From a virus, in the IMG/VR virus record IMGVR_UViG_3300042458_000289, positions 1 through 31,066 of that record: DNA of 31,066 nucleotides; one strand, written 5' to 3'. The notes beneath the pieces are model-generated. The model saw nothing but the letters and a program-made list of their open reading frames with translations. It made no database searches and had not been told where the DNA came from. A program made the position numbers and the translations under genes. Shown piece by piece: positions 1 through 6,154 of this stretch (position 1 is the first letter of the stretch; each line of letters starts with the position of its first letter).

Positions 1-879
1 ATTTAAAGAACCACTTGTGTTTCCGCTTAAAGCAGTAATTCCTACTGTGGTATTTGTAGCAACTTGCCCTCCACCCAATCCAATTGGAATCGTGTTTAAC
101 CTCGCAGTACCATTAACGTCAAGCTTGAATCCTGCGTCTGTGGTGGTGTTGATTAGGACGTTGCCCGTTCCATTTATTCGCATTGCCTCTAATGGTGTTG
201 CTCCATTCGTGTTTGTGGCGTAAAAGAATATTTTTCCCGATGAGGTTGAGCCTTCCATACTAATTTGAGCAGACGCCTTTCCCGTGTTTGTAAATACACC
301 CGTTGAAGGATTTCTATTAACGGCTATTTGTAAGAAGTCGTCAAAGCTACCAAAATACGAACTATTAGTACTTCCCGTTGTATCTCTTATTGATATTGTA
401 GGTCTTAATGAATTTACCGATAATGCAGTCAAAGGCGTTGCACTTCCTATTCCAAGACGAGCATTCGTATTATCCCAAAACAAGTTCGCACTCTCCTGAA
501 CTACGTTACCCGTTCCCTCGAATAACACACGTCCAACAGTACCCGATGTGATTGCAGTCGTACCTATTGTGATTCCCGTAGATACCGTGAATGTTCTATC
601 TGCTGATAGGTCTTGTGTAGTTCCGTTTATTGTTAGGGTGCGAGTTGTTGGGACTTTACCACTTAACGCAGTATTTAAGTCAGTTTGTGCGGATAGTGTT
701 CCCGTGATAGTTCCCCATGCGGTAACCGATGGTGGGACCGATGCAATTATTTCAGCTCCAGTGATTGACTTGGTTACATAGCTACCACTCACCAATTCAG
801 ATATCTCCAATAAATCGGTTGATGCAAGGTTGGAACCTTTCGGATCCATCTGCGATATTTTCTTTGTTCTAAATGCCAT
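1..879 (-). CDS. Tail fibre protein B with YadA-like beta-roll (3' end beyond window)
   Basis: Open frame of 293 codons from ATG at 879 to the left edge, with no stop, so the C-terminus is missing. The N-terminal ~110 residues (start MAFRTKKISQMDPKG) look like a virion attachment domain and are shared in part with the fibre at the right edge. Residues ~115-125 read GRVLFEGTGNV, followed by a variable section, then the cassette DAGFKLDVNGTAR, then the start of a left-handed beta-roll (IGLGGGQVATNTTVG). Repeats of the form NTxVGxxAL..NTSG are known from YadA-type adhesin heads and from Bacteroidota phage fibres; a role in receptor binding is inferred. The gene lies directly downstream of terL (29-bp gap). 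A TAnnTTTG-like box (891-898) and the TTAATATATA element (881-890) precede the start. Confidence 0.85.
   Translation of the reverse strand, partial: MAFRTKKISQMDPKGSNLASTDLLEISELVSGSYVTKSITGAEIIASVPPSVTAWGTITGTLSAQTDLNTALSGKVPTTRTLTINGTTQDLSADRTFTVSTGITIGTTAITSGTVGRVLFEGTGNVVQESANLFWDNTNARLGIGSATPLTALSVNSLRPTISIRDTTGSTNSSYFGSFDDFLQIAVNRNPSTGVFTNTGKASAQISMEGSTSSGKIFFYATNTNGATPLEAMRINGTGNVLINTTTDAGFKLDVNGTARLNTIPIGLGGGQVATNTTVGITALSGNTSGSLN
100..167. repeat. 68-bp exact repeat shared by both tail fibres (copy in B)
   Basis: Identical to 30331-30398. On the minus strand it encodes the cassette NVLINTTTDAGFKLDVNGTAR, less its first residue. Sequence on both sides differs between the two fibres, so this is a conserved module inside otherwise different proteins, consistent with mosaic exchange by recombination. 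Confidence 0.9.
583..709. repeat. 127-bp exact repeat of the window's right end (copy in B)
   Basis: Every base matches 30940-31066, and the second copy stops exactly at the window end. Just before the repeat the two copies are similar but not identical. Both copies are in the same reading frame of tail-fibre genes. A length of 127 is a common assembly k-mer, so the match may mark the point where the graph closes a circular genome (inference). Confidence 0.9.
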
Positions 880-880
880 A

Positions 881-890
881 TATATATTAA
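881..890 (-). promoter_or_regulatory. TTAATATATA pre-start element
   Basis: On the minus strand TTAATATATA sits just before the fibre ATG. Related TCTTAATATA elements lie 3-5 nt before the starts at 18321, 20925 and 22628. It could be a late promoter element or an AT-rich ribosome-loading leader. A TATTTTTG box (Bacteroidota TAnnTTTG type) lies at 891-898, but I find no matching upstream TTTG. Confidence 0.4.
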
Positions 891-908
891 CAAAAATACC
901 TCTTTTGT

Positions 909-2060
909 TTAGAAGGCGAAGTATGAGTCATCGGTATAGTATTCCTTTCGGATGTAAGTACCGGCATATCGCACCGCATCCATGGCATCATCCCACAGCT
1001 TCACCGGCTCATCAGTGATTTGGTCGCCAATCTTCTTCCACTTATAATTCTCATACTCCTTCTTAATCCTGGACTCATCCTCACAGAACACGCCGAAGGT
1101 CTTGATGTTATCGATTCCCTTCTTGACCACCTTGTTGGCATTCTGCACATCGTATCCTGCGTTGTTCATCTCAGCAATTATCTCCGGTCGTGCGTAATCC
1201 GCTACAATGGTGATGTTCTTCTCCACTCCAAGTTGCTCACATTTCTCGATGAGATTGGTCGTGGTGAGGTAGCTCTCATAGATGACCGGCTCGATGTAGA
1301 TGTCATCCTCACACCAATACACTCGCATGAGAGCAGTGGGGTGATTATAACCGAAGTCAAGTCCATACACATAGTTGACGAACCTGGCAGGTCGATGCTT
1401 GATGAATGTCCAATTGGAATATATGTTGCTCTTGCTGATTGCCTTCTCACCGAGTGCGTAGATTTGATACAGGGACTCATCCGTTCGCTTGAGGTCCTCG
1501 ATTTGCCTACGGATGGAATCAGGCAGGAATGGATTGTCGCGGTACGTTGATTTGATGAGGATGCTCTCCTCCTTAGGTAGCTCATACAACCAGGATGCCG
1601 ATTCACTTGGATTGTAATCGAATATGAGCTTCCATTCAGTTCTCATGTTGAGCTGAGTGAAGTCATCATAGAAAAGCTCATTGGCCTCATTACACCATGC
1701 GAGGTCGCGTTTCCTTCCTCGTATCTTTTGCTCATCATCCACACTGAAGAACTCCACAATGCTTCCATTCGGGAATGTGTAGATGTGCTCGGACTTGTTG
1801 TGGGAGTTGACATCATACAAGTCCATCATCTTCATGATCTCAAGGAAATCTCGCATGACTGTTGCTCTGAGTGCTGGGAATGTTTTTCGGATAATAGAGG
1901 TAACCTTCCCCCTATTTTGGAGAGAGTAGACAATTATCATTTGACAAAGAGAATAGGTCTTTGATGACCTTGATCCTCCCTCATTTATTATAAACCGTAT
2001 ATCCTTATCCTGGAGAGCTTCGTAGTTCTTCTCAAAGATAACGGTGCTATTTATTTCCAT
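909..2060 (-). CDS. terL: Terminase large subunit (PBSX/Terminase_3 type)
   Basis: ATP-driven DNA packaging motor with C-terminal nuclease, 383 aa, a usual length for this family. Walker A is GGSRSSKT (residues 28-35); the Walker B region is DLAWCNEANE (119-128) with N-E in place of the usual acidic pair; the coupling motif is FDYNPS (147-152). The RNase H-like nuclease shows D235 in LDFGYNHPT, D288 in ADYARPE and acidic residues in WDDAMDAVRYA (356-366). It follows TerS, separated by a 53-aa ORF that overlaps both. Families of this type usually package by headful, which would fit a circularly permuted genome (inference). Confidence 0.95.
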   Translation of the reverse strand: MEINSTVIFEKNYEALQDKDIRFIINEGGSRSSKTYSLCQMIIVYSLQNRGKVTSIIRKTFPALRATVMRDFLEIMKMMDLYDVNSHNKSEHIYTFPNGSIVEFFSVDDEQKIRGRKRDLAWCNEANELFYDDFTQLNMRTEWKLIFDYNPSESASWLYELPKEESILIKSTYRDNPFLPDSIRRQIEDLKRTDESLYQIYALGEKAISKSNIYSNWTFIKHRPARFVNYVYGLDFGYNHPTALMRVYWCEDDIYIEPVIYESYLTTTNLIEKCEQLGVEKNITIVADYARPEIIAEMNNAGYDVQNANKVVKKGIDNIKTFGVFCEDESRIKKEYENYKWKKIGDQITDEPVKLWDDAMDAVRYAGTYIRKEYYTDDSYFAF

Positions 2061-2208
2061 TTGCTATCTCATAACAGTGAGCCAACATGCTGAATTGACG
2101 TTGATCACTCATGACTGCCATTCGATTGATTCTAACATTCACTCCCTTCTTGAAATGGATGTACCTCTCAACCACCTGGCACATCATATCGATTATATCA
2201 CTTGACAT
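2047..2208 (-). CDS. Small protein between terS and terL
   Basis: 53-aa ORF starting MSSDIIDMMCQVVERYIHFK and ending EIANGNK. It begins 11 bp inside the end of terS and ends 14 bp inside terL, which fills the otherwise empty gap and suggests translational coupling. It is predicted mostly helical, with no motif I recognise. A packaging accessory role is only suggested by position. Confidence 0.55.
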   Translation of the reverse strand: MSSDIIDMMCQVVERYIHFKKGVNVRINRMAVMSDQRQFSMLAHCYEIANGNK

Positions 2209-2620
2209 CCGGCTTGATGATGTTCACCTTGATTTCGTTTATGTCCTTCCCATTGGTCGTGATGTCCGACTTCTCGGTGAGTCCATTTAAGCGTTGAGTG
2301 ATGGATGGATTGTAAAGTCCTGCCAACCCGTTCTCAATTTGATTTTGACGAATCACTCGCTTAATGCGTGTACAGATATCCACGTATGTTGAATACCTCC
2401 CTTCTCTATTCTCAAAGTATTGATGAACTAAACAAACCTTCTCTTCAGCAAAGTTAAGGAATCCCTCCAAGGTATAAGGTCTTGGAATCAGTTCATAGTC
2501 ATGCCTTCCATCCTTACCAACAAACACTTGTTTCTTGATTGGATTGTTCTCAATGAATTGCTTCCATTCAATGAATAGAGCTTCGAATTCCTCTTCAGTT
2601 AGCATCTTGTGTTTCGGCAT
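2198..2620 (-). CDS. terS: Terminase small subunit (gp3-like DNA-packaging protein)
   Basis: 140 aa. Residues ~5-110 match the pattern of the gp3-like DNA-packaging family: an N-terminal helix with EEFEALFIEWKQFIE, then IPRPYTLEGFLNFA, then a region with Y, R and K residues leading to IKRVIRQNQIENGLAGLYNP. The end (NGLTEKSDITTNGKDIN) resembles the C-terminal segment that contacts TerL in such proteins. It recognises phage DNA and loads the large subunit. Its ATG overlaps the stop of the upstream 88-aa gene by one base, and terL follows shortly downstream. Confidence 0.85.
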   Translation of the reverse strand: MPKHKMLTEEEFEALFIEWKQFIENNPIKKQVFVGKDGRHDYELIPRPYTLEGFLNFAEEKVCLVHQYFENREGRYSTYVDICTRIKRVIRQNQIENGLAGLYNPSITQRLNGLTEKSDITTNGKDINEIKVNIIKPDVK

Positions 2621-2886
2621 TATTCCTCTCCTTTCCCTGGTGTTGGTTTAGTTCTTCTTTTTCTTTTCGGAATCGGTTTTGCACTCACTTCCTGCTCGAT
2701 GCCCTCATATTTGATTGGCTCCGGTGCAGTCGTTGTTTCTGATTCCTTCTCAAATAAATATCCCATGCCAATAGACACATAATATTTGTACTTTGATACA
2801 TCTATATTATCAACAACTACGATAATGTTTCTAACCGTTGTATGTTTGACAATAGTTTTACCCTTGTATTCTGCTTTTATTCTCAT
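2620..2886 (-). CDS. Hypothetical protein with basic C-terminus
   Basis: 88 aa: a compact N-terminal part (RIKAEYKGKTIVKHTTVRNI..) likely to form beta strands, followed by an extended tail rich in K/R and P (KPIPKRKRRTKPTPGKGEE). Small proteins of this design, with a beta domain and a lysine/arginine tail, are common beside packaging genes in Bacteroidota phages, but I do not know their function. Nucleic-acid contact through the tail is possible. It overlaps the sigma-like gene by 29 bp and abuts terS. Confidence 0.7.
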   Translation of the reverse strand: MRIKAEYKGKTIVKHTTVRNIIVVVDNIDVSKYKYYVSIGMGYLFEKESETTTAPEPIKYEGIEQEVSAKPIPKRKRRTKPTPGKGEE

Positions 2887-3403
2887 CTTTTATCTTATTT
2901 AGATCGTGTTTAATATCCCTAATATAGTAATGAGCTGAGGTGACCGGAATGTCAAAATACTTAGCCATTGACCTGGCGGTTGTGTATCCCTTCTCATAGT
3001 ATGCCTCAAAGATTATCAACTTAATCCTATCCTTGACCTCTCTCTTGTATATCTCAATGCATGACTTGTGGTCATGGTATTTCTTTTCCTCTCGAATCTT
3101 GTGTTCCAAATCCTCCTCATCATCGCAGTCATTCGGAATGTCGAGCTCATTGGCACCCACTCTCTCCTCAAGTTGACTGATTGAAGTTGACCAAATGATT
3201 TGCTTCTTGATCGTATTCAATAAGTAGCTCTTGACCTTATTCTCATCCTTGGTGTCATCACTTATCTCAGCCACATAAAGATAACTGTTGTTGATGACCA
3301 CATCGGCAATCATGTTGGCTTTGAATTTAGCGAGGAAGTACTCAGTGTACGTCCTCACCTCATCATAGTGCCTTGAGATATATCGGTCAAGTGTTCGCTT
3401 CAT
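2858..3403 (-). CDS. Sigma factor-like regulator
   Basis: 181 aa, the size of a small ECF-type sigma factor. Residues ~18-70 resemble sigma region 2 (helical, with ADVVINNSYLYVAE then VKSYLLNTIKKQI). Residues ~138-170 look like region 4: GYTTARSMAKYFDIPVTSAH followed by YYIRDIKHDL, a helix-turn-helix pattern. An acidic linker (DIPNDCDDEEDLE) lies between. It is the last early-type gene before terS/terL, a sensible place for a switch to late transcription, and TCTTAATATA elements before structural genes could be its targets (inference). It could instead be a generic HTH protein. Confidence 0.5.
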   Translation of the reverse strand: MKRTLDRYISRHYDEVRTYTEYFLAKFKANMIADVVINNSYLYVAEISDDTKDENKVKSYLLNTIKKQIIWSTSISQLEERVGANELDIPNDCDDEEDLEHKIREEKKYHDHKSCIEIYKREVKDRIKLIIFEAYYEKGYTTARSMAKYFDIPVTSAHYYIRDIKHDLNKIKDENKSRIQG

Positions 3404-3590
3404 ACCATTCCATGAATTGCTTATAGTATATCTTCCTCACTGTCCTGGCACAAAAGCAATCGGTTGTAATTTCTCCGGTGTGCTCATCGTATATTCGGTA
3501 CAGTGCTTTAAGCGTAATCTTGGCGTACTTAGATGCATCAGTTGACCTGACAATATCATTGATATATTTTACTTGAGCTTCGCTAAACAT
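3387..3590 (-). CDS. Hypothetical protein
   Basis: 67 aa starting MFSEAQVKYINDIVRSTDAS, with CFCARTVRKIYYKQFMEWYE near the end. Two cysteines separated by one residue are present but no further metal motif. Length and the helical C-terminal half suggest a small regulatory or structural protein. It overlaps the downstream sigma-like gene by 17 bp and the upstream membrane protein by 22 bp, so it belongs to the same tightly packed operon. Function unknown. Confidence 0.65.
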   Translation of the reverse strand: MFSEAQVKYINDIVRSTDASKYAKITLKALYRIYDEHTGEITTDCFCARTVRKIYYKQFMEWYEANT

Positions 3591-3817
3591 TCCTCAATTA
3601 TAAACGCAATGAATGATACAATAGTTGCCTGAATGAAATCACCAGTGATGATCCATGTGGACCAAAAGCTCATGCACTTCCAACATCCAAGTCCTGCATG
3701 AAGATAGTTGACCAAGTGATTCGGTCGGATTCGCACTGCGATGTTATCCCATAACAACTGCAATGGCTCGAATGATATCAGGAACCAACTGAGTGCGAGT
3801 GAAGCTAAGTAACTCAT
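3569..3817 (-). CDS. Small membrane protein
   Basis: 82 aa with hydrophobic segments at about residues 3-22 (YLASLALSWFLISFEPLQLL) and 48-76 (FWSTWIITGDFIQATIVSFIAFII), plus a central CWKC motif (about 45-48). Two membrane passes are likely. The CxxC-like pair could be a redox or metal site, or chance. The gene overlaps the upstream MazG-like gene by 4 bp. Function unknown; a holin-like role is unlikely since the lysis cassette is elsewhere. Confidence 0.65.
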   Translation of the reverse strand: MSYLASLALSWFLISFEPLQLLWDNIAVRIRPNHLVNYLHAGLGCWKCMSFWSTWIITGDFIQATIVSFIAFIIEECLAKLK

Positions 3818-4155
3818 ATCTCTTGCTTTAATTTTTCAATATACAAGGTTGCATCCATCAATTCCTCCTGGAGATGATTCAACCAATCAATCAAAGGTAA
3901 GGAATTATTTTCCAATGTTGTACCATATTTTTTGATTCCCTCATTTGACCGCTCCTGATACTTGCTATATACCTTGATTAGAATTGGATCAACGTGAATT
4001 GGTTTCTCTTCGGGAACAACCTCGATTTCATCAAGTATTGCACCAAATGTCCTCAGCTCCTCAGCAAAGATTCGTTTTGTATTAGGATGAATCTCATCCA
4101 TCATTGCCTCCATGAAGTCGTATAAGTCCTGGAGTTCTTGGTTAGTTTTTTTCAT
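3814..4155 (-). CDS. MazG-like nucleotide pyrophosphohydrolase family protein
   Basis: 113 aa. The C-terminal half (YQERSNEGIKKYGTTLEN.. then WLNHLQEELMDATLYIEKL) has the pattern of the all-alpha NTP pyrophosphatase group in phages: a K-Y-G-T-T-L element and an EE..DA..Y helix that would coordinate magnesium. Family members hydrolyse (d)NTPs to monophosphates or clear unusual nucleotides. The N-terminal ~45 residues are helical and unassigned. It overlaps the next gene by 4 bp. The family match rests on these short motifs only. Confidence 0.55.
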   Translation of the reverse strand: MKKTNQELQDLYDFMEAMMDEIHPNTKRIFAEELRTFGAILDEIEVVPEEKPIHVDPILIKVYSKYQERSNEGIKKYGTTLENNSLPLIDWLNHLQEELMDATLYIEKLKQEI

Positions 4156-4156
4156 C

Positions 4157-4351
4157 TCAATTCATTTGACATTTAACTTCATCGAATGCAGCTGCATCAA
4201 CTTCCTCGATATATACCTCATCATCTTCCATCGTTAACACAATGCAATAGTTGACGTTCATCCCACTGAACACATCTTGAAATCGGTTGATGATCATGTG
4301 GGGATTCTCATTCTTGGTGCCAACATAGGCAATGAAGTATCTATCTCTCAT
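4157..4351 (-). CDS. Hypothetical protein
   Basis: 64 aa, MRDRYFIAYVGTKNENPHMI at the start, then alternating hydrophobic strands (VNYCIVLTMEDDEVYIEEV) and an acidic end. The pattern suggests a small alpha/beta fold. It overlaps the upstream HTH gene by 11 bp and is one base from the next gene. Function unknown. Confidence 0.65.
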   Translation of the reverse strand: MRDRYFIAYVGTKNENPHMIINRFQDVFSGMNVNYCIVLTMEDDEVYIEEVDAAAFDEVKCQMN

Positions 4352-4550
4352 AATACTTGAAAAATTTGATATAGAACTCCTCGTTCACTGGATGACCTTT
4401 CAAGAATCTCCACAACTGAAGGTAAGTAATTCCCATATCTTCAGCGATATGTGCTAATTTGTATCTCTTGGATACTCGTGACCTCACCTCTCTGTCGATG
4501 AAGTCACGAATGGTTTCCCCATCAGAAAGGTGAATCGTCAAAGCTCTCAT
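4341..4550 (-). CDS. Small helix-turn-helix protein
   Basis: 69 aa from ATG at 4550; a TTG codon lies one step upstream, and the ATG is preferred. Residues ~30-55 (YKLAHIAEDMGITYLQLWRF followed by LKGH) have the spacing of a helix-turn-helix, as in Cro/XRE-like regulators, and the N-terminus is basic (DREVRSRVSKRY). It overlaps the end of the SSB-like gene by 29 bp. It is a candidate phage transcription regulator, but its target cannot be told from sequence. Confidence 0.6.
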   Translation of the reverse strand: MRALTIHLSDGETIRDFIDREVRSRVSKRYKLAHIAEDMGITYLQLWRFLKGHPVNEEFYIKFFKYYER

Positions 4551-4824
4551 CAACTACCGGCATTGAATTAATATTCCACACATCCAAAGTATTATAATAC
4601 TTCCCATTGTATTCTCTTCCTCTCAGATTGAATTTCACTGTGATTGGAATACCAGGTGAATAGTTCTCGATTAGTTTACACTTGTCTTGAGCCAATTGGA
4701 AGATGACATCCTGAGGATACTCTCCATTAGGTACGGTTAGGACAAACATTCTCACTGAGAACTTGTCGCTGATTTGCTTGATTGGCTCAATTACTTTGAT
4801 TGTGCCTGTTACTGTTAATTCCAT
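4522..4824 (-). CDS. DUF3127-like OB-fold protein, probable ssDNA-binding protein
   Basis: 100 aa. It matches the layout of the Bacteroidota DUF3127 family: MELTVTGTIKVI, a central PQDVIFQLAQDK strand pair, then VKFNLRGREYNGKYYNTLDVW. This is a small OB-like barrel. The last residues, DESFDDSPF, look like the acidic C-terminal tail of bacterial SSB (DDxPF), which recruits repair proteins. Together with ERF and exonuclease genes upstream, a role in covering single strands during replication or recombination is likely (inference). The start is preceded by an AAACAAAACAAG leader with no Shine-Dalgarno site. Confidence 0.7.
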   Translation of the reverse strand: MELTVTGTIKVIEPIKQISDKFSVRMFVLTVPNGEYPQDVIFQLAQDKCKLIENYSPGIPITVKFNLRGREYNGKYYNTLDVWNINSMPVVDESFDDSPF

Positions 4825-4842
4825 TTATCTTGTTTTGTTTAT

Positions 4843-4867
4843 GTTACTATTTGGTAAGTTACTATTT
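4843..4867. repeat. Tandem 10-bp repeat GTTACTATTT
   Basis: GTTACTATTT occurs at 4843-4852 and 4858-4867, 15 bp apart, between the 34-aa gene and the SSB-like gene and overlapping the stop of the former. It may be an operator or chance in AT-rich DNA. Confidence 0.5.
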
Positions 4868-4970
4868 AGAAAGCTCCCTTAAATATCTGCGATGCGATGG
4901 CGGTGCCAACCAATGTCAATGATATCGCCATGACTATAAGAGTGATGAGTGCGCATATCTTCTCTTTCAT
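4866..4970 (-). CDS. 34-aa membrane peptide
   Basis: ATG at 4970 lies in the ATGA overlap with the upstream gene and inside the repeated junction sequence. The product, MKEKICALITLIVMAISLTL and 14 more residues, has one hydrophobic segment (about 5-27) and could be a single-pass membrane peptide. The junction-linked start argues that it is translated. Function unknown. Confidence 0.5.
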   Translation of the reverse strand: MKEKICALITLIVMAISLTLVGTAIASQIFKGAF

Positions 4971-4980
4971 TGTTCTTGTT
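4967..4980 (-). repeat. Junction repeat AACAAGAACAATGA, copy 1
   Basis: On the minus strand the core encodes the final QEQ codons and the TGA of the 117-aa gene and supplies the ATG of the 34-aa gene. Six copies of this core occur in 1.1 kb, each at a gene junction. Confidence 0.85.
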
Positions 4981-5320
4981 GTAAAATATCAAGTTCTTTT
5001 CTTACTGATTTCCAATACAATCTATCTTCGGGGTAGTGTAGGCAATCACTTTCAATAATTGTATCTACTGCTACTTGTGCTGATAATATAGCGTTATCAC
5101 ATTCTCTGCAACTAAAATTAAATTTATCTACTAATTCTTTTGCTTGTTCTTTTGTTGTTGATTGTTTCTTTTTCATTTTATGTTTGTTTAATTGTTCGGG
5201 TTCACAATTAGAAATAATACTATTTATTGCTTCTGCGTGACAATCTTCTGCGCTTACGCAACATTCATCATCACATTGTGTTTTGGTTTGTGGACATATA
5301 TATACTATATCTTCTTTCAT
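4967..5320 (-). CDS. Cysteine-rich hypothetical protein
   Basis: 117 aa. The N-terminus is cysteine-rich (ICPQTKTQCDDECCVSAEDC, then SNCEPE), with another CREC motif at about 71-74 and a late C near 95. Several CxxC-like pairs suggest zinc binding, but no named fold is clear. It ends LQQEQ, as do its upstream neighbours, because the last codons lie in the junction repeat. AT-rich codon use, like the rest of this small-gene cassette. Function unknown. Confidence 0.65.
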   Translation of the reverse strand: MKEDIVYICPQTKTQCDDECCVSAEDCHAEAINSIISNCEPEQLNKHKMKKKQSTTKEQAKELVDKFNFSCRECDNAILSAQVAVDTIIESDCLHYPEDRLYWKSVRKELDILQQEQ

Positions 5321-5330
5321 TGTTCTTGTT
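5317..5330 (-). repeat. Junction repeat AACAAGAACAATGA, copy 2
   Basis: At the join between the 52-aa and 117-aa genes; the extended match is AAACAACAAGAACAATGA, identical with copies 3, 4 and 6. Confidence 0.85.
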
Positions 5331-5475
5331 GTTTAAGTTCTTCTAATTCTTGTTCTTTTTGTAATTTTAATTCTTGTAGGCCTTCAATAACTTTTTTCAA
5401 ACGCCTAATCTCAAATTCTTCAAATGTTAAAGTATTATCAAAATATTCAATGCTAAGAGATTCTATTATTTTCAT
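5317..5475 (-). CDS. Short coiled-coil protein
   Basis: 52 aa from ATG at 5475, sharing ATGA with the upstream stop. Sequence MKIIESLSIEYFDNTLTFEE, then a long charged helix (RRLKKVIEGLQELKLQKEQE) and the end LEELKQQEQ. Heptad-like leucines suggest a coiled coil, possibly dimeric. Same junction-repeat start and end as its neighbours. Function unknown. Confidence 0.6.
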   Translation of the reverse strand: MKIIESLSIEYFDNTLTFEEFEIRRLKKVIEGLQELKLQKEQELEELKQQEQ

Positions 5476-5485
5476 TGTTCTTGTT
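5472..5485 (-). repeat. Junction repeat AACAAGAACAATGA, copy 3
   Basis: At the join between the 71-aa and 52-aa genes; the extended match TTTAAACAACAAGAACAATG also occurs in copy 4. Confidence 0.85.
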
Positions 5486-5687
5486 GTTTAAATATTTTGT
5501 TAAATTTTTCAAATTCTAATTCACAATATTCTTTCCCAAATTCAATAGGAGTCATTCTATATGCTATTGAAAATATAGATTTTTCCCGTTCCTTCTCCAT
5601 TTCTTTGGCTTCTGCTAATTCATTAGAGTATTTACAAACATCTTCTAAAGACATTTTCTCAATTAGTTGGTCTACTGCTGTTTTCAT
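5472..5687 (-). CDS. Hypothetical helical protein
   Basis: 71 aa, largely helical and charged (EDVCKYSNELAEAKEMEKER), ending FNKIFKQQEQ. It shares the internal stretch KEMEKE-like with the 82-aa protein at 8202-8450 (KAKEMERKQKLERQ), which may mean the two are distant relatives. Start and stop both lie in copies of the junction repeat. Function unknown. Confidence 0.6.
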   Translation of the reverse strand: MKTAVDQLIEKMSLEDVCKYSNELAEAKEMEKEREKSIFSIAYRMTPIEFGKEYCELEFEKFNKIFKQQEQ

Positions 5688-5697
5688 TGTTCTTGTT
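5684..5697 (-). repeat. Junction repeat AACAAGAACAATGA, copy 4
   Basis: At the join between the 67-aa (5684-5887) and 71-aa (5472-5687) genes. The overlapping ATGA gives stop and start in four bases. Confidence 0.85.
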
Positions 5698-5887
5698 GTT
5701 TAAATTTGTCTAATTGCTCATCTGTAAATTTAATACCAAGAGCATCTTCAATTTGACTAATGGAAGTAGTCCATTTTTTAATAACAGAACCACCACCCCA
5801 AGGTTTTGCACCACAAATTCTTGTGTCATTTAGGTAAATAGAATCACCTTCTACACCATTTACTAATTCTAAAATTATATTTATCAT
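5684..5887 (-). CDS. Hypothetical protein
   Basis: 67 aa, MINIILELVNGVEGDSIYLN at the start, a glycine-rich PWGGGS turn near the middle, then a helix ending LDKFKQQEQ. Probably alpha/beta. It begins in one junction repeat and ends in another. A short stretch, WTTSISQIEDALG, resembles WSTSISQLEERVG in the sigma-like protein at 2858-3403, suggesting a shared segment. Function unknown. Confidence 0.6.
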   Translation of the reverse strand: MINIILELVNGVEGDSIYLNDTRICGAKPWGGGSVIKKWTTSISQIEDALGIKFTDEQLDKFKQQEQ

Positions 5888-5897
5888 TGTTCTTGTT
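5884..5897 (-). repeat. Junction repeat AACAAGAACAATGA, copy 5 (short form)
   Basis: This copy lacks one CAA unit (GATAAACAAGAACAATGA), so the upstream protein ends DKQEQ and not KQQEQ. Confidence 0.8.
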
Positions 5898-6099
5898 TAT
5901 CAATGTGAATTAAAAAACTTGTCTTCCGTTTTATTGTAGGAAACTGATTCAATAGCCATAAGGTCAACTCGTCTTTTTCTGAGTCATCAATGTGGAATTC
6001 TGCATAGGTATGCACCTTATGTCCTTGTAGGATTTCATCTTGTTGTAAATGCTGTGGAATATCCGACAACTTAATTACTGATTTTGTTATTCTTCTCAT
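5884..6099 (-). CDS. Hypothetical protein
   Basis: 71 aa starting MRRITKSVIKLSDIPQHLQQ and ending SFLIHIDKQEQ. The start at 6099 lies in the junction-repeat copy that follows a tiny reading frame (MITKQQEQ, 6096-6122). No recognised motif. It has the same AT-rich composition as the rest of the cassette. Confidence 0.6.
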   Translation of the reverse strand: MRRITKSVIKLSDIPQHLQQDEILQGHKVHTYAEFHIDDSEKDELTLWLLNQFPTIKRKTSFLIHIDKQEQ

Positions 6100-6109
6100 T
6101 GTTCTTGTT
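6096..6109 (-). repeat. Junction repeat AACAAGAACAATGA, copy 6
   Basis: It precedes the gene starting at 6099. No full gene ends here, only an 8-codon frame MITKQQEQ from ATG at 6122, which could be the stub of a deleted gene. Confidence 0.8.
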
Positions 6110-6154
6110 GTTTAGTTATCATTTCTATTTAGTTTATGTGGTAAAAATTGCCAC

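Noticed and set aside
1-127. Simple direct terminal repeat of the contig
   Set aside because: The right end does not match the left end; it matches 583-709 internally, so the overlap is not plain terminal redundancy.
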